In this document: in pieces, positions 32,101 to 41,549 of the stretch
How the letters are laid out: the number at the start of each line of letters is the position of its first letter
Position numbering within the stretch: the first letter of the stretch is position 1
Assembly: GCF_001999305.1 (NCBI RefSeq)
Contig: NZ_MLHQ01000015.1
Location: 47,833-111,832 of the forward strand
Source: Rodentibacter myodis
GTDB taxonomy: Bacteria; Pseudomonadota; Gammaproteobacteria; Enterobacterales; Pasteurellaceae
Direction of reading: 5' to 3'
Length of the DNA: 64,000 nt
Notes under the pieces: generated by a model
What the model saw: the letters and a program-made list of their open reading frames with translations, nothing else
Databases searched by the model: none
Told to the model about the DNA's origin: nothing
Translations under genes and position numbers: made by a program

Positions 32101-33076
32101 CCCCACGACCGGTTGCACCTTCATCACGAATTTCACCGCCGGAACCGGTTGCCGCCCCCGGAAAAGGCGAAATGGCGGTCGGGTGATTGTGGGTTTCCAC
32201 TTTCATTAAAATGTGGGTATCTTCATTGTGGTAACGGTATTGTCCGTCTTGATCGGCAAAGAAACGCCCGACTTTTGAACCTTCCATAACTGCCGCATTA
32301 TCTTTATAAGCGGAAAGCACGAAATCAGGTGTTTTCTCAAAGGTGTTTTTGATCATTTTAAACAAGGATTTATCTTGTTTTTCACCATCAATTATCCAAT
32401 CGGCGTTAAAGATTTTATGGCGACAATGTTCTGAGTTGGCTTGGGCGAACATATAGAGTTCAATATCGTTTGGGTTACGTCCAAGGGCGGTGAAATTGTC
32501 CACCAAATAATCAATTTCATCTTCCGCCAGTGCCAAGCCTAATTCAATATTTGCCCTTTCTAAGGCTTGACGACCGCCATTTAAAATATCCACTGTGGTG
32601 AAAGGTTTTGGGGCTTGATGACGGAATAAGATTTCCACCTCTTTTGCTTCACGCACCACGGTTTCCATCATTCGGTCGTGCAAAAGTGCGGTCAATTTTT
32701 CTTGCGTTTTTTCATTCAAAGGTTGGCTAAATTCAAAATAATACGCCAATCCCCGTTCAATACGTTCCACTTCTTTCAAACCACAATTATGGGCAATATC
32801 CGTTGCCTTTGATGACCAAGAAGAAATTGTGCCGATACGAGGAATCACAATAAAGGTTTCGCCTTTTGCTTCGTGTTCTGCCAAGGTTGGGCCGTAATGG
32901 AGCAGGGCTTTCAATTTGCTTTCCTGCTCGGTGGAAAGTGCCGTGTTGAGTTCCACAAAATGCACATATTCCGCATAGACGGATTTGACCGGCACATCAT
33001 TTTGTCGGAATTTTTGCATTAAGCCATTAATACGGAATTCGGAAAGGGCAGGAGAGCCGCGGAAAATTTGAAACAT
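29183..33076 (-). CDS. purL: Phosphoribosylformylglycinamidine synthase
   Basis: Fourth step of purine synthesis: FGAR plus glutamine to FGAM, in the cytoplasm. Single-chain large PurL of 1297 aa. Signatures: N-terminal PurS-like region, ATP sites ([27 protein letters not shown], split here in two by function), [16 protein letters not shown], and a C-terminal class I glutaminase with catalytic Cys in LGVCNGCQF and His/Glu in [13 protein letters not shown] 33076 ([14 protein letters not shown]) fits the family; a longer frame to 33136 would run through the promoter. A PurR box lies upstream. Confidence 0.98.
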   Translation of the reverse strand: MFQIFRGSPALSEFRINGLMQKFRQNDVPVKSVYAEYVHFVELNTALSTEQESKLKALLHYGPTLAEHEAKGETFIVIPRIGTISSWSSKATDIAHNCGLKEVERIERGLAYYFEFSQPLNEKTQEKLTALLHDRMMETVVREAKEVEILFRHQAPKPFTTVDILNGGRQALERANIELGLALAEDEIDYLVDNFTALGRNPNDIELYMFAQANSEHCRHKIFNADWIIDGEKQDKSLFKMIKNTFEKTPDFVLSAYKDNAAVMEGSKVGRFFADQDGQYRYHNEDTHILMKVETHNHPTAISPFPGAATGSGGEIRDEGATGRGAKPKAGLTGFSVSNLMIPNFEQPWENPLSKPNRIASALDIMIEGPLGGAAFNNEFGRPALLGYFRTYEEKVNSFNGEEVRGYHKPIMLAGGIGNIRAEHVQKGDIPVGAKLIVLGGAAMNIGLGGGAASSMDSGKSKEDLDFASVQRENPEMERRCQEVIDRCWQLGEDNPILFIHDVGAGGLSNAMPELVHDGERGGKFDLRSILCDEKGMSPLEIWCNESQERYVLAVAPEKLELFTALCERERAPFAVIGEATEEKHLTLHDSHFNNNPIDLPMNVLLGKTPKMTRNVQSSAVENPRVLQEGIELKEALHRVLRLPVVAEKTFLITIGDRSVTGMVARDQMVGPWQIPVSDVAVTTASLDSYHGEAMAMGERAPVALLDFGASARLAVAESITNIAGTNIGEIKRIKLSANWMSAAGHCGEDAGLYEAVKAVGEELCPALGLTIPVGKDSMSMKTTWQENGEQKTVTAPLSLVISAFARVEDVRKTVTPQLRTDKGVSRLLFIDLGEGKNRLGATALAQVYKQLGDKPADVVNVATLKNFFNAMQSLVAARKLLAYHDRSDGGLITTLAEMAFAGNCGVEVDISALGDNDLAVLFNEELGAVIQVAEGELSAVRDILQAHDLLPITHEIGAVITDDRIEIARGNQKLLSEKRSALRGIWAELTHQMQRLRDNPECADEEFEAKKDPTNKGLSAFLTYHPNEDIAAPYIAKGAKPKVAVLREQGVNSHVEMAAAFDRAGFAAIDVHMSDLMAGRYNLNDFNAMVACGGFSYGDVLGAGGGWAKSILFNPQLRDQFSQFFANENTLSLGVCNGCQFISNLAEIIPGAENWPRFVRNKSERFEARAAMVKINDTSSLWFQGMAGSHMPIAVSHGEGRVEFKTPENLTALQAQNLIVAQYIDSHLKVTETYPANPNGSALGITAITNTDGRIAAMMPHPERVFRAVSNSWYPEEWSEDGAWMRLFRNARIVLK

Positions 33077-33119
33077 AAGGATTCCCTTTGAGTCTGAATG
33101 GAAGTAAAAATTGCGCGCC

Positions 33120-33125
33120 ATTATA
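33120..33125 (-). promoter_or_regulatory. purL -10 element
   Basis: Minus-strand TATAAT at 33125-33120, 44 nt upstream of the purL ATG. A -35 at standard spacing would fall at 33143-33148, inside the PurR box. Confidence 0.6.
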
Positions 33126-33141
33126 AAGGAAAACACAGAAA

Positions 33142-33157
33142 ACGAAAACGATTGCGT
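33142..33157. promoter_or_regulatory. PurR operator of purL
   Basis: ACGAAAACGATTGCGT matches the pur box ACGCAAACGTTTGCGT at 14 of 16 positions. It overlaps the predicted -35 region, a direct way for purine-bound PurR to block purL. Confidence 0.78.
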
Positions 33158-33282
33158 GGTGGTTTTTAGGGAATAAATTTGTTTCGATATTAATTGGATT
33201 TTCTATAATATATGAATATGTTGGCGTTGATACAAGTAATTTTATTTTTATGGAACTCAGTAACTAAAAGGAAAACAAACTA

Positions 33283-33645
33283 ATGGCTGTTATCGGACCT
33301 CATGAGGGTAAAGAATTGGAATTAATGTTAAATAATCAAAAAAATATAGCACTTTTTTATAGTGATTATGATATTCCGGAAAGTTTTTTGCCTTATTTAG
33401 AAAATAATATATTTAAACTTAGAGTAGTTAATCCAGTAGATGAATTAAAGAATCCCTTTTCCTATAATATAATCTATAAAGACAAATACATAAAGGATGT
33501 AAACTACTTAGTGGAACTACTAAAAGAAGCGGCAGGGGAATTTAATCCTATGGTAGAAAGAGAAATAGGAAGACTATTGGGCTATGACAAGGATGATATA
33601 GAATTTTATATAACTAACTGTTATTCTAATGGGCTGTTTATATAA
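33283..33645 (+). CDS. Hypothetical protein, AT-rich orphan gene
   Basis: 120 aa, start MAVIGPHEGKELELML after an AAAGGAAAA ribosome site. I do not recognise a named family with confidence. The protein is acidic, without signal peptide or membrane span, and ends REIGRLLGYDKDDIEFYITNCYSN. Base use is clearly more AT-rich than its neighbours (many ATA, TTA and AGA codons), and no USS lies in it, so it may be transferred. It sits alone between purL and a DUF924 gene. Its small size and composition would suit an orphan immunity protein, but nothing here shows that. Confidence 0.7.
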   Translation: MAVIGPHEGKELELMLNNQKNIALFYSDYDIPESFLPYLENNIFKLRVVNPVDELKNPFSYNIIYKDKYIKDVNYLVELLKEAAGEFNPMVEREIGRLLGYDKDDIEFYITNCYSNGLFI

Positions 33646-33683
33646 AACAATTATTCCTTTTAACGGTATAAATGGAGCAAATG

Positions 33684-34223
33684 ATGTCTTATCAATCGGT
33701 ATTGGATTTTTGGTTTAGCGAGCAGACAAAACCCTTTTGGTTCGCTAAAAGTGAGGAATTTGATCGCCAAATTCGGGAACAATTTTATGCCGTATGGCAA
33801 CAGGCGGCACAGGCGGAATTAAGTCATTGGCGTGAAAGCCTAAAAGGGCGTTTGGCTGAAATTATCGTGTTGGATCAATTTTCCCGCAATTTACACCGCA
33901 ATAGCCCTTTGGCATTTGCACAAGACAATATGGCGGTGGCATTGACGCAGGAAGCCATTAAACAGCCGGAATTTCCTTTGATGACGGTAAGTGAACGCCA
34001 TTTTATGTTGATGCCGCTAATGCACAGTGAAAGCAAAGTTATTCACGCTGAAGCCGCCCGTTTATTTGAAAAATATTGCCCGCCGGAAACCTTAGATTTT
34101 GAATTAAAGCATAAAGTCATTATCGATCGCTTTGGGCGTTATCCACATCGTAACGAAGTGCTTGGACGAGAAAGCACCGCAGAAGAAATTGAATTTTTAA
34201 CCCAACCCGGTTCGAGCTTTTAA
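33684..34223 (+). CDS. DUF924 family protein
   Basis: About 179 aa, all-helical, cytoplasmic. Signatures of DUF924 are VLDFWFSEQTKPFWFAKSEEFD, LAEIIVLDQFSRNLHR, FMLMPLMHSES and IDRFGRYPHRNEVLGRESTAEE. GGAG at 33674-33677 favours ATG 33684; upstream ATGs at 33672 and 33681 are in frame. Function unknown; the fold is TPR-like in solved members. Confidence 0.88.
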   Translation: MSYQSVLDFWFSEQTKPFWFAKSEEFDRQIREQFYAVWQQAAQAELSHWRESLKGRLAEIIVLDQFSRNLHRNSPLAFAQDNMAVALTQEAIKQPEFPLMTVSERHFMLMPLMHSESKVIHAEAARLFEKYCPPETLDFELKHKVIIDRFGRYPHRNEVLGRESTAEEIEFLTQPGSSF

Positions 34224-34236
34224 AGCCAAATGTGAA

Positions 34237-34262
34237 AATAGTAAAGTTTAAACTTTGCTATT
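34237..34262. terminator. Hairpin between convergent genes
   Basis: AATAG-T-AAAGTTTAAACTTT-G-CTATT forms a stem with one mismatch between the DUF924 and AhpD-like genes; probable shared terminator. Confidence 0.55.
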
Positions 34263-34275
34263 GTTCCCTTATGAA

Positions 34276-34821
34276 TTAAGCGAAAGGTTGCAATTCCGGA
34301 TTAATCGGTGTTTCCGCAAGGTTATTGACATAGTTACATAATGTGGCAAGACTTATGCCGAGAATCACATCAATGGCGTGTTCTTGAGTGTAACCCGCTT
34401 TAAAGAAAGTTTGTAACTGAGCCTCTGTTAGCTTGGCTTTTTGTAATATCACGGCAAGGGTGAAGCGTGCCAAGATATCAAGTTTGTGATCGCTTTCAAT
34501 GCGTGCCGTTGCACGGATTTGATTAACTAATTCTTCTTCCAGTTTTAATGCTTTTAATGCAATTTTTGTGTGTCCCGCCACGCAGAAACCGCAACCATTG
34601 ACCACGGCTGCTGTAATCTGTATTACTTCACGTTCTGTTGGGGTGAGACTGTTTCTGCCATTAATACCGCCCACTGTACGGTAGGTTTCTAAAGCGGTTG
34701 GGGCATTGGCTAATACACCGATAAGATTGGGAATAAATCCATTCGCATTTTTTACTGCATTTAATGCTTCTTTTGTTGCTTCAGGTGCGCTTTCAATAGT
34801 GTGAATGGTGAATTGTGACAT
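34276..34821 (-). CDS. Carboxymuconolactone decarboxylase / AhpD-like peroxidase-family protein
   Basis: 181 aa all-helical protein of the CMD family. The redox motif CGFCVAGHTKIA (CxxC with a following His) is the AhpD active-site pattern, and NGFIPNLIGVLANAPTALETYR is the typical N-terminal segment. It is likely an alkylhydroperoxidase-type thiol peroxidase or its reductant partner, but substrate is unknown. Single gene read leftwards. Confidence 0.88.
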   Translation of the reverse strand: MSQFTIHTIESAPEATKEALNAVKNANGFIPNLIGVLANAPTALETYRTVGGINGRNSLTPTEREVIQITAAVVNGCGFCVAGHTKIALKALKLEEELVNQIRATARIESDHKLDILARFTLAVILQKAKLTEAQLQTFFKAGYTQEHAIDVILGISLATLCNYVNNLAETPINPELQPFA

Positions 34822-34990
34822 AAAGTTCTCCTGTATAGGTTGCTAAAGTTATTTGTTTAGGTAGATATTATGTGAGTGTTTTAGATGAGGGAAAGAAATA
34901 AAGGCTATTTGATAGATGAAAAAGTTATAAAGTGCGGTTGAAAATAACGGCATTATGTAGCAAACGCACAAAGATAACGTAACGTGATTG

Positions 34991-35015
34991 GTAGAGACGC
35001 CCCACGCCGGCGTCC
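34991..35015. repeat. Short hairpin repeat (GTAGAGA...CGTCC family)
   Basis: GTAGAGACGCC ... GGCGTCC hairpin inside the 321-bp gap 34822-35142. The gap also holds a degenerate partner-like sequence around 35056-35090 and two USS (34930-34938 and 35127-35135), but no credible gene. Confidence 0.45.
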
Positions 35016-35142
35016 TTGTTGTTAATTTATTGCAATTGTTTGGGGTGTTGATAAGGACACGAGCGCGACGTTCCTTCGAGCCGCATTATTGGTACGCGAC
35101 AATACAGAAAAATCATCAGGATTTTGACCGCACTTGGTCGTA

Positions 35143-35853
35143 TCATTTGAGAAAATAACATTCTCTTTTTTCTTCTGCGACCAATATGGAGGCGTAATCG
35201 GTTCGCCAATCGCCAAGCACAATGCGTTTTTGGTTTTCGTATTGATGAATTGCCTCGCGGTGGGTATGTCCGTGAATTAACTGCGGAACATTAAATTGAC
35301 GCATTGTTTGTTGTGTAAAAGGAAGATTGACATCCATAATTTCATTGGATTTGTGCATTTTATCCCGTTTGCTTTTGGCTCGAATTTTCTCGGCGATTTT
35401 TAACCGCACTTTTAAAGGTAAATGGAGAAACAGCCATTGTCGCCATTTTTGATGCACTTTTTGGCGAAATTGTTGATATTTCACATCATCGGTGCAGAGT
35501 GTATCGCCGTGGCAAAGCAGGGTGGGCGTGCCGTAAAGTTCGATGACTTGATAGTCCGGCAGTAAAATGATGCCGGTTTCTTTTGCAAAACCGTTGCCGA
35601 TTAAGAAATCCCGATTCCCGTGAATAAAATAGCACGGGATACCTTTTTCGGTCACGTTTTTGATGGCACATTTGACTTGTTCGATTAACGCCGATTGCTC
35701 ATCATCCCCAATCCAAAAATCAAATAAATCACCGAGAATGTAAATCCGTTCCGCATTTGGGGCGAGATTTTGCATAAAATCGAGGAAAAGTGCGGTCAAT
35801 TTGGGTTGCGTTTCGCTAAGATGAAGGTCGGCGATGAAATAGGTTTTTTTCAT
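35143..35853 (-). CDS. lpxH: UDP-2,3-diacylglucosamine diphosphatase
   Basis: Fourth step of lipid A synthesis: cleaves UDP-2,3-diacylglucosamine to lipid X at the inner membrane face. 236 aa calcineurin-like phosphoesterase with metal motifs [36 protein letters not shown] and HGHTHREA. The start is ATG 35853 ([12 protein letters not shown]), not the longer frame. Divergent from plsC. Confidence 0.96.
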   Translation of the reverse strand: MKKTYFIADLHLSETQPKLTALFLDFMQNLAPNAERIYILGDLFDFWIGDDEQSALIEQVKCAIKNVTEKGIPCYFIHGNRDFLIGNGFAKETGIILLPDYQVIELYGTPTLLCHGDTLCTDDVKYQQFRQKVHQKWRQWLFLHLPLKVRLKIAEKIRAKSKRDKMHKSNEIMDVNLPFTQQTMRQFNVPQLIHGHTHREAIHQYENQKRIVLGDWRTDYASILVAEEKRECYFLK

Positions 35854-35938
35854 AAAAATTCCGTAATTTTTGTTTAGATTAGCACAAAATCCCTTCATAT
35901 TTGCTATACTTCGCCGAAATTTTCTCTCAGGGATTGAT

Positions 35939-36679
35939 ATGTTAAAAGCGGCTCGAATTATTATTATCACGATTTGTTGTATCCTTATTTGCGTGCTTGG
36001 CACGATTTATTCTTTTATTCGTTTTAAAAATCCAAGTAATGTAGGCGTGGTGGCACGTTGGTTCGGGCGTTTGTATCCGCTTTTCGGATTGCAGGTGGAA
36101 CATCGTTTTCCGCCACATAAAGAAAATCTTGGGCGTGCGATTTATATCGGTAATCACCAAAATAACTACGATATGGTTACCATTTCTTATATGGTGCAGC
36201 CTAGAACGGTAAGTGTTGGGAAGAAAAGTCTGATTTGGATTCCGTTTTTTGGCATTTTGTATTGGGTAACGGGCAACATTTTTCTTGATCGTGAAAATCG
36301 CGCCAAAGCACATAGCACAATGACGCAGTTATCAGAACGTATTCATAAAGATAACCTTTCCGTTTGGATGTTTCCGGAAGGTACACGCAGCCGTGGGCGT
36401 GGGTTATTGCCGTTCAAAACGGGGGCGTTTTATGCGGCAGTGGCGGCAGGCGTACCCATTATTCCGGTGGTGTGTTCGACAACCCATAATAAAATCAATT
36501 TAAACCGTTGGCATAATGGCAAAGTGATTTGTGAAATGATGGAACCGATTGATACGACCGGTTATAGCAAAGAGACGGTGCGTGATCTGGCGATATATTG
36601 CCACGACTTGATGGAAAAACGCATTGCGGAATTAGATGCGGAAATTGCTCAAGCCGAAAAGGAAAGCCAAAATGCCTAA
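35939..36679 (+). CDS. plsC: 1-acyl-sn-glycerol-3-phosphate acyltransferase
   Basis: Makes phosphatidic acid from lysophosphatidic acid at the inner membrane. 246 aa; one N-terminal membrane span ([23 protein letters not shown]), catalytic HX4D in NHQNNYD and acceptor motif [14 protein letters not shown] 35939 ([10 protein letters not shown]) is favoured over an upstream frame that enters the lpxH promoter. Overlaps ftsP by 8 nt, the same plsC-ftsP(sufI) pair as in E. coli. Confidence 0.96.
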   Translation: MLKAARIIIITICCILICVLGTIYSFIRFKNPSNVGVVARWFGRLYPLFGLQVEHRFPPHKENLGRAIYIGNHQNNYDMVTISYMVQPRTVSVGKKSLIWIPFFGILYWVTGNIFLDRENRAKAHSTMTQLSERIHKDNLSVWMFPEGTRSRGRGLLPFKTGAFYAAVAAGVPIIPVVCSTTHNKINLNRWHNGKVICEMMEPIDTTGYSKETVRDLAIYCHDLMEKRIAELDAEIAQAEKESQNA

Positions 36680-38081
36680 ATTTTCCCGCCGTCAGTTGTT
36701 AAAAACAACGGTAATTTCCACCGCACTTGCCGCCGTGCCATCACCATTATTGGCTGCCTCCCGCCCGAAATTGGTTGTACCGCCGTTAATTGAGGTTCGC
36801 CGTGGTCGCCCGATAATTTTGACGATGGAAGAAATGGGCTACAAATTAGACGGTAAACATCAGGTGAGTGTGTGGGGATTCAACGGTAATTATTTAGGCC
36901 CGACCATTAAAATTAAATCAGGTAGCTTTGCAAAATTAAATTATCACAATAATTTACCGCAGCACGTTTCCCTTTCCATTCAGGGATTGCAAGCATCCGG
37001 CGAATTATTTGGTGGGGCGGCTCGGGTGTTGAAAAAAGGGGAATCTTGGTCGCCGATTGTGCCGATTGAACAACCTGCCACAACCTGTTGGTATCGTTCC
37101 GCCACTTTGGCAAATTCTGCTTATCAGACTTATCGTGGGCTGGTGGGAATGTGGTTGATTGAGGATGAGCAAAGTTTGAAATCGCCTCTTCCACGTAAAT
37201 ATGGTGTGGATGATATACCGCTCATTTTGCAGGATATGGAATTGAACGGTGATGGCTTGCAATTATTCAAACAAAATCAACCGCACTTTGTGGGAAACCG
37301 CTTATTGGTGAATGGTTTGGAAGCCCCTTATTTGGAGGTGCCGCGAGGTTGGGTGCGTTTGCGTTTGGTGAATGCATCGTTGGCACGGGCTTATGATTTA
37401 CGGTTGAATAATGATCAAGAAATAATGATTATCGCCAAAGATCTCGGTTTTTTACCTCAAGGCAAAGTGGTGAAATCTTTCGTGTTAGCGCCGGGCGAAC
37501 GTACGGAAATTTTAATTAATTTAACGGAAGGCGAGGGCGTATCCCTTATCACCGGACATAAACGGGGCATTTTCGATACCATCAAAAACGTGTTTTCTTC
37601 CGAAGGGGAGCTGGCGGATAACACCGTGCTTGAGTTACGTCCTCAAGGCGAATTTTCGGCATTTGCACAAAAAATGGATGTTCGGTTTGAGACAGATGCG
37701 GTTGCAATGCTGAAAGCAAATGTGGTGCAAGAACGTGAATTTGTATTAGACGTGACCAACGGCTTAATTAATCAAAAACGTTTTGATCCACGCCGTGTGG
37801 ATGTGGTGGCGAAACAAGGAACGATAGAACGTTGGATTTTAACCGCTTCTTTACCGGTTGGCTTTAGTATTCAAGGGGCAAAATTTATTGTAGAAAGCAA
37901 TGAACAGGGGGCGCCGGAAGAAAATGAGTTGGCGTGGAAAGATACGGTTTGGGTGAGAGGAAAAACGCAAATTTTAGTGCGTTTTGAAAAGCCCTCTTCC
38001 AATACTTATCCCTTTATTTTTGGTTCGTCCAACTTAATGTTGGCGGATATGGGCTGTATTGGTGTGCTGATCGTGCAGTAA
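36672..38081 (+). CDS. ftsP: Cell division protein FtsP (SufI), multicopper-oxidase fold
   Basis: Periplasmic division-associated protein that protects the septum under stress. 469 aa with twin-arginine signal ([15 protein letters not shown]) and three cupredoxin domains. The copper-ligand His clusters of true oxidases are not seen, consistent with FtsP. ATG 36672 follows from the Tat motif; the gene overlaps plsC. A USS (36720-36728) encodes TAL within the signal peptide. Confidence 0.93.
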   Translation: MPKFSRRQLLKTTVISTALAAVPSPLLAASRPKLVVPPLIEVRRGRPIILTMEEMGYKLDGKHQVSVWGFNGNYLGPTIKIKSGSFAKLNYHNNLPQHVSLSIQGLQASGELFGGAARVLKKGESWSPIVPIEQPATTCWYRSATLANSAYQTYRGLVGMWLIEDEQSLKSPLPRKYGVDDIPLILQDMELNGDGLQLFKQNQPHFVGNRLLVNGLEAPYLEVPRGWVRLRLVNASLARAYDLRLNNDQEIMIIAKDLGFLPQGKVVKSFVLAPGERTEILINLTEGEGVSLITGHKRGIFDTIKNVFSSEGELADNTVLELRPQGEFSAFAQKMDVRFETDAVAMLKANVVQEREFVLDVTNGLINQKRFDPRRVDVVAKQGTIERWILTASLPVGFSIQGAKFIVESNEQGAPEENELAWKDTVWVRGKTQILVRFEKPSSNTYPFIFGSSNLMLADMGCIGVLIVQ

Positions 38082-38132
38082 AGTGCGGTCATTTTTATAA
38101 AAATTTAATCACAATTATTTTAAGGAAATAGA

Positions 38133-38615
38133 ATGAAAAAATACTTAGGTTTAGTGTCGGTGGCAGCGTTTTTATTAAGCGGTGCGAATGTTGTGGTGGC
38201 AAAAGAAGCGGATAAGGCAAAGATGCAAAAATCAAATACGCCGGAAATTTATTTGTCTGTATTTGATGCCTCAAAAGGGCTTTTGACGGATCTGAATACT
38301 ACGCAAGTTTCCCGTAGCAACCCCAATCTTCAACTTTGTTGGGCGGTGCAGGGTTCGTTTAGCAAAAAGGTGAATGTGATTGAAACAATGAAAGCGCCGG
38401 AAAAACAAACGATTGTTGCAAAAGGGGCGAAGGTGTCAAGTTCTGACGGGCGTAAAACCAATGTGATTCAAACTTCTTTAGAAAGTGCCAATCAGGGCAA
38501 AATCGTGGGCAACTGTTGGCGTTTTGATGAACAAGATCCAATCGGCAAATATACGTTACAGGTTCAAGTGATGAATAAATTCTATAAACCAATGTCATTT
38601 AGTGTGGTGAAGTAA
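38133..38615 (+). CDS. Hypothetical exported protein with two conserved-looking cysteines
   Basis: 160 aa. Signal peptide MKKYLGLVSVAAFLLSGANV ending in VVA-K, then a mature domain of about 137 residues with two Cys (LQLCWAV and VGNCWRF) that could form a disulfide. No lipobox. I do not recognise a named family. It follows ftsP by 51 bp with its own ribosome site (AAGGAA) and may share its transcript; it ends at a bidirectional terminator before slyX. Confidence 0.82.
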   Translation: MKKYLGLVSVAAFLLSGANVVVAKEADKAKMQKSNTPEIYLSVFDASKGLLTDLNTTQVSRSNPNLQLCWAVQGSFSKKVNVIETMKAPEKQTIVAKGAKVSSSDGRKTNVIQTSLESANQGKIVGNCWRFDEQDPIGKYTLQVQVMNKFYKPMSFSVVK

Positions 38616-38623
38616 TCATTAAC

Positions 38624-38660
38624 AAAAAGGGATAATAGCAGAATGTTATTATCCCTTTTT
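38624..38660. terminator. Bidirectional terminator
   Basis: AAAAAGGGATAATA and the inverse TATTATCCCTTTTT (with one extra T) lie between convergent genes, with A and T tracts on either side. Confidence 0.9.
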
Positions 38661-38661
38661 A

Positions 38662-38883
38662 TTAGTAATGGGGGGGAGGCGTTTCCTCGGCTTGGCTGGC
38701 AATATTGGAGGGTTGAAAATCTTTTAATTTGCCTGCAATGTAACGTAATTGCATTTGCATTTTATCCATATCAAATTGTTGTTGAACTAATGCTTGGTTC
38801 AATTCCTCTAAAAGCTGTTCTTGAAATGCGACTTTTGTTTCAAGTTCGGCAATGCGATTTTCTAACATTTGTTGAATTTGCAT
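38662..38883 (-). CDS. slyX: SlyX protein
   Basis: 73 aa small coiled-coil protein, [29 protein letters not shown], ending with Pro-rich TPPPHY as in E. coli SlyX. Function unknown. Divergent from fkpA, a neighbourhood shared with enterobacteria. Confidence 0.92.
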   Translation of the reverse strand: MQIQQMLENRIAELETKVAFQEQLLEELNQALVQQQFDMDKMQMQLRYIAGKLKDFQPSNIASQAEETPPPHY

Positions 38884-38975
38884 AATTTTTCTCTAAATTT
38901 TAAAAAAAAGTTGAGAATAGGTTAAATCCGATTTAATCTATCCGGCACTTTTCTATTATAAAGGATTAATAAAAA

Positions 38976-39698
38976 ATGTTAAAAATTCAAAAGTTATCAT
39001 TTGCGGCATTGATGGTAAGTGCGGTCATTTCCGGCAGTGTTTTTGCCGATGAAAAAGCCGATGCTAAATTTAATGATGATGTTTCTTACGCATTAACCGC
39101 TTATTCAATGACACAAGCAAAATTAATGGCGGAACAAGGTGGCATAAAATTAAACGAAAGCCAAGTGAATAAAGCCGTTGCCGATGTGTTGAAAGGTGAT
39201 TTGAACGAAGAAAAAATTGGTGAATTAGGCAAAACTTTAGAAAAATTTGAGCAAAAAATGATTGCCCAAGAACAGGCGAAAGCAAAAGAACTTGCTCAAA
39301 AAGCACAAGCGGAAGGGGATAAATATCGTGCCGATTTCGCTAAAAAAGACGGCGTGAAAACAACAAAATCCGGTTTGTTGTATCGCGTGGTTGAAGCCGG
39401 TAAAGGCGAAACAATTAAGCCGACAGATACCGTGAAGGTGCATTACACCGGTAAATTGCCAAATGGTGAGGTGTTCGACAGCTCTGTTGAGCGTGGTCAG
39501 CCAGCGGAGTTTCGTTTAAATCAAGTGGTCAAAGGTTGGACGGAAGGGCTTCAGTTAGTCAAAAAAGGCGGTAAAATTGAATTGGTGCTTCCACCGGAAT
39601 TGGCTTATGGCAAACAAGGTGCAGGAGCTTCTATTCCACCTAATGCGACCCTTTATTTTGAAGTGGAAGTGTTAGACGTTAATCCTAAAGCAAAATAA
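38976..39698 (+). CDS. fkpA: Periplasmic FKBP-type peptidyl-prolyl isomerase FkpA
   Basis: Folds envelope proteins in the periplasm. 240 aa: signal peptide MLKIQKLSFAALMVSAVISG ending in VFA-DE, an N-terminal helical dimerisation domain (about 25-125), and an FKBP domain with VKVHYTGKLPNGEVFDSSVERG and LAYGKQGAGASIPPNATLYFEVEV. A USS (39017-39025) encodes SAV in the signal peptide. Confidence 0.96.
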   Translation: MLKIQKLSFAALMVSAVISGSVFADEKADAKFNDDVSYALTAYSMTQAKLMAEQGGIKLNESQVNKAVADVLKGDLNEEKIGELGKTLEKFEQKMIAQEQAKAKELAQKAQAEGDKYRADFAKKDGVKTTKSGLLYRVVEAGKGETIKPTDTVKVHYTGKLPNGEVFDSSVERGQPAEFRLNQVVKGWTEGLQLVKKGGKIELVLPPELAYGKQGAGASIPPNATLYFEVEVLDVNPKAK

Positions 39699-39713
39699 TT
39701 TATTTATTCGATC

Positions 39714-39743
39714 AAAGCACAGGCGTTGGCTTGTGCTTTTTTG
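39714..39743 (+). terminator. Terminator after fkpA
   Basis: AAAGCACA and TGTGCTTT enclose a 10-nt loop and are followed by T residues. Confidence 0.85.
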
Positions 39744-39798
39744 TTCATTTTCAGCACCAAAAGTGCGGTTATTTTTAGCATAGATTTGGAACCTATTT

Positions 39799-40461
39799 AT
39801 GTTACAGGATAAGCATATTTTCACGGATGAAGATCGCACAATTCTAAATTCTTACTATGCCGTGGTGGATGGCGTCAGTGCGCTTATCGGGGAGCATTGC
39901 GAGATTGTTTTACATTCTTTAGAAGATATTGAACATTCTGCAATCCGTATTGCCAACGGACATAACACAAATCGCCAAGTGGGATCGCCCATTACCGATT
40001 TTGCTTTACGTTCTTTACGTAATATGCAGAGTGAAAACGTCTCAAAACCTTATTTTACCCGCGCGAAAGGTAATGTATTGATGAAGTCGGTGACCATTGC
40101 AATTCGCAATAAAAATCAGCGAATGATAGGGTTACTTTGCATTAATATTAATTTGGATGCACCGATTTCACAATTTATTCAAGCCCTTATGCCGACCGTT
40201 GAAAGCGATGAAACCTCCACGGTGAATTTTGCCAGTTCTGTTGAAGATTTGGTGTCGCAGACGATTGAAAAAACCATTGAAGAAGTCAATGTGGATCGTT
40301 CACTGGCGAATAATAATAAAAATCGTCAAATTGTGATTTCTCTTTATGAAAAGGGCATTTTTGATATTAAAGATGCCATCAATTTAGTCGCGGAACGTTT
40401 GAATATTTCCCGTCACACTGTTTATCTTTATATTCGTCAAATTAAGCAAGAGCAGGAATAA
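39799..40461 (+). CDS. yheO: YheO-like PAS/HTH transcriptional regulator
   Basis: 220 aa. N-terminal YheO PAS-like domain (VVDGVSALIGEHCEIVLHSLEDIEHSAIRIANG, LLCININLD) and C-terminal helix-turn-helix (IFDIKDAINLVAERLNISRHTVYLYIRQIKQE). Its stop overlaps the tusD start (TAATG), so it is in one operon with tusDCB, as in E. coli. Targets unknown; it may control sulfur relay. Confidence 0.9.
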   Translation: MLQDKHIFTDEDRTILNSYYAVVDGVSALIGEHCEIVLHSLEDIEHSAIRIANGHNTNRQVGSPITDFALRSLRNMQSENVSKPYFTRAKGNVLMKSVTIAIRNKNQRMIGLLCININLDAPISQFIQALMPTVESDETSTVNFASSVEDLVSQTIEKTIEEVNVDRSLANNNKNRQIVISLYEKGIFDIKDAINLVAERLNISRHTVYLYIRQIKQEQE

Positions 40462-40841
40462 TGAACTACGTACTTGCAGTAAAAAGCCCGATTTACGGTA
40501 AGCAAAGTGCTTATCTTGCTTATCAATTTGCTGAAGCCTTGGTTGAAAAAGGGCATTGCATCACGCAAATTTTTTTCTTTCAAGAGGGCGTGAGCAATGG
40601 GAACGGGTTTGTTTATCCTGCTAATGATGAAGTGAATTTACAGCAACGTTGGCAAAGGCTTTCTCAAACTTATCATATTCCGTTGCATTTGTGCGTGGCG
40701 GCTTCCCAACGCCGTGGCGTGGTGGATCAAACCACGGCAAAATGCGAAGGAGAGGTCAATTTGGCAGAGGGGTTTGTGATTGCCGGTTTAGGTGAATTTA
40801 TTGCGGCAACATTAAAAGCGGATAGAGTGATCACATTATGA
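40461..40841 (+). CDS. tusD: Sulfurtransferase TusD
   Basis: Subunit of the TusBCD complex that relays sulfur from TusA to TusE for 2-thiouridine at tRNA wobble position 34. 126 aa with the active Cys in LHLCVAASQRRGV. Overlaps yheO by 1 nt and tusC by 4 nt. Confidence 0.96.
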   Translation: MNYVLAVKSPIYGKQSAYLAYQFAEALVEKGHCITQIFFFQEGVSNGNGFVYPANDEVNLQQRWQRLSQTYHIPLHLCVAASQRRGVVDQTTAKCEGEVNLAEGFVIAGLGEFIAATLKADRVITL

Positions 40842-41197
40842 AAATTGCTTTTTTATTTCGTTCTGCACCGCACGGTTCATCCAAGACAAGAGAAGGATTA
40901 GACGCACTATTGGCGGCAACGGCTTTTTGTGATGAGCAGGATATCGGTGTTTTTTTTGTGGATGACGGTGTACTCAATCTATTAAATGGACAGCAACCGG
41001 AACGGTTATTACAGAAAGATTTTGTTCGTACCTTCAAACTCTTGGATTTATATGACATTAATCAACGCTTTGTGTGCCAAGATTCGTTGGAAAAATTCGG
41101 TATAACCGAAAATGAATTGGTTTTATCCGCCGAAAAAATTGACCGTACTTTGTTGATGGCGAAGTTAAATCAAGCCGAAAAATTGCTGACGTTTTAA
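40838..41197 (+). CDS. tusC: Sulfur relay protein TusC
   Basis: 119 aa DsrF-like subunit of TusBCD, starting MKIAFLFRSAPHGSSKTREGLDA. The ATGA overlap with tusD indicates coupling. Sits 10 nt before tusB. Confidence 0.95.
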   Translation: MKIAFLFRSAPHGSSKTREGLDALLAATAFCDEQDIGVFFVDDGVLNLLNGQQPERLLQKDFVRTFKLLDLYDINQRFVCQDSLEKFGITENELVLSAEKIDRTLLMAKLNQAEKLLTF

Positions 41198-41207
41198 GGA
41201 ATTAAAG

Positions 41208-41495
41208 ATGCTTTATTGTTTTTCTCAAGCCGTTTATGACAAGGATGAATTGGTTAATTATCTTCGCACTGTCACAGAAAATGATGCAGTGCTACTTTGG
41301 CAAGATGGCGTATTGTTGGCGATAAAATTCCCTCAACTTTTTCAGCATTGCAAAGGACATTGCTTTGCCTTAGAGCAAGATATTTCAGCAAGAAATTTGA
41401 CCGCACTTTTATCCAAAGAAAGCCAAGTACAACTGGTGTCTTTGGCGGATTTAGTGACGATTAGCGAGCAATTTTTCCCACAAATGGCGTTATAA
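41208..41495 (+). CDS. tusB: Sulfur relay protein TusB
   Basis: 95 aa DsrH-like subunit completing the TusBCD hexamer. Starts MLYCFSQAVYDKDELVNYL after AAGGAAT. A USS (41400-41408) lies inside. In E. coli the next gene is rpsL; here it is the spc operon. Confidence 0.93.
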   Translation: MLYCFSQAVYDKDELVNYLRTVTENDAVLLWQDGVLLAIKFPQLFQHCKGHCFALEQDISARNLTALLSKESQVQLVSLADLVTISEQFFPQMAL

Positions 41496-41549
41496 ATAAT
41501 CCTCTCCCCCTATTCCTTTTCTTAACTAGGATTTTCGCATAAAATCTTA

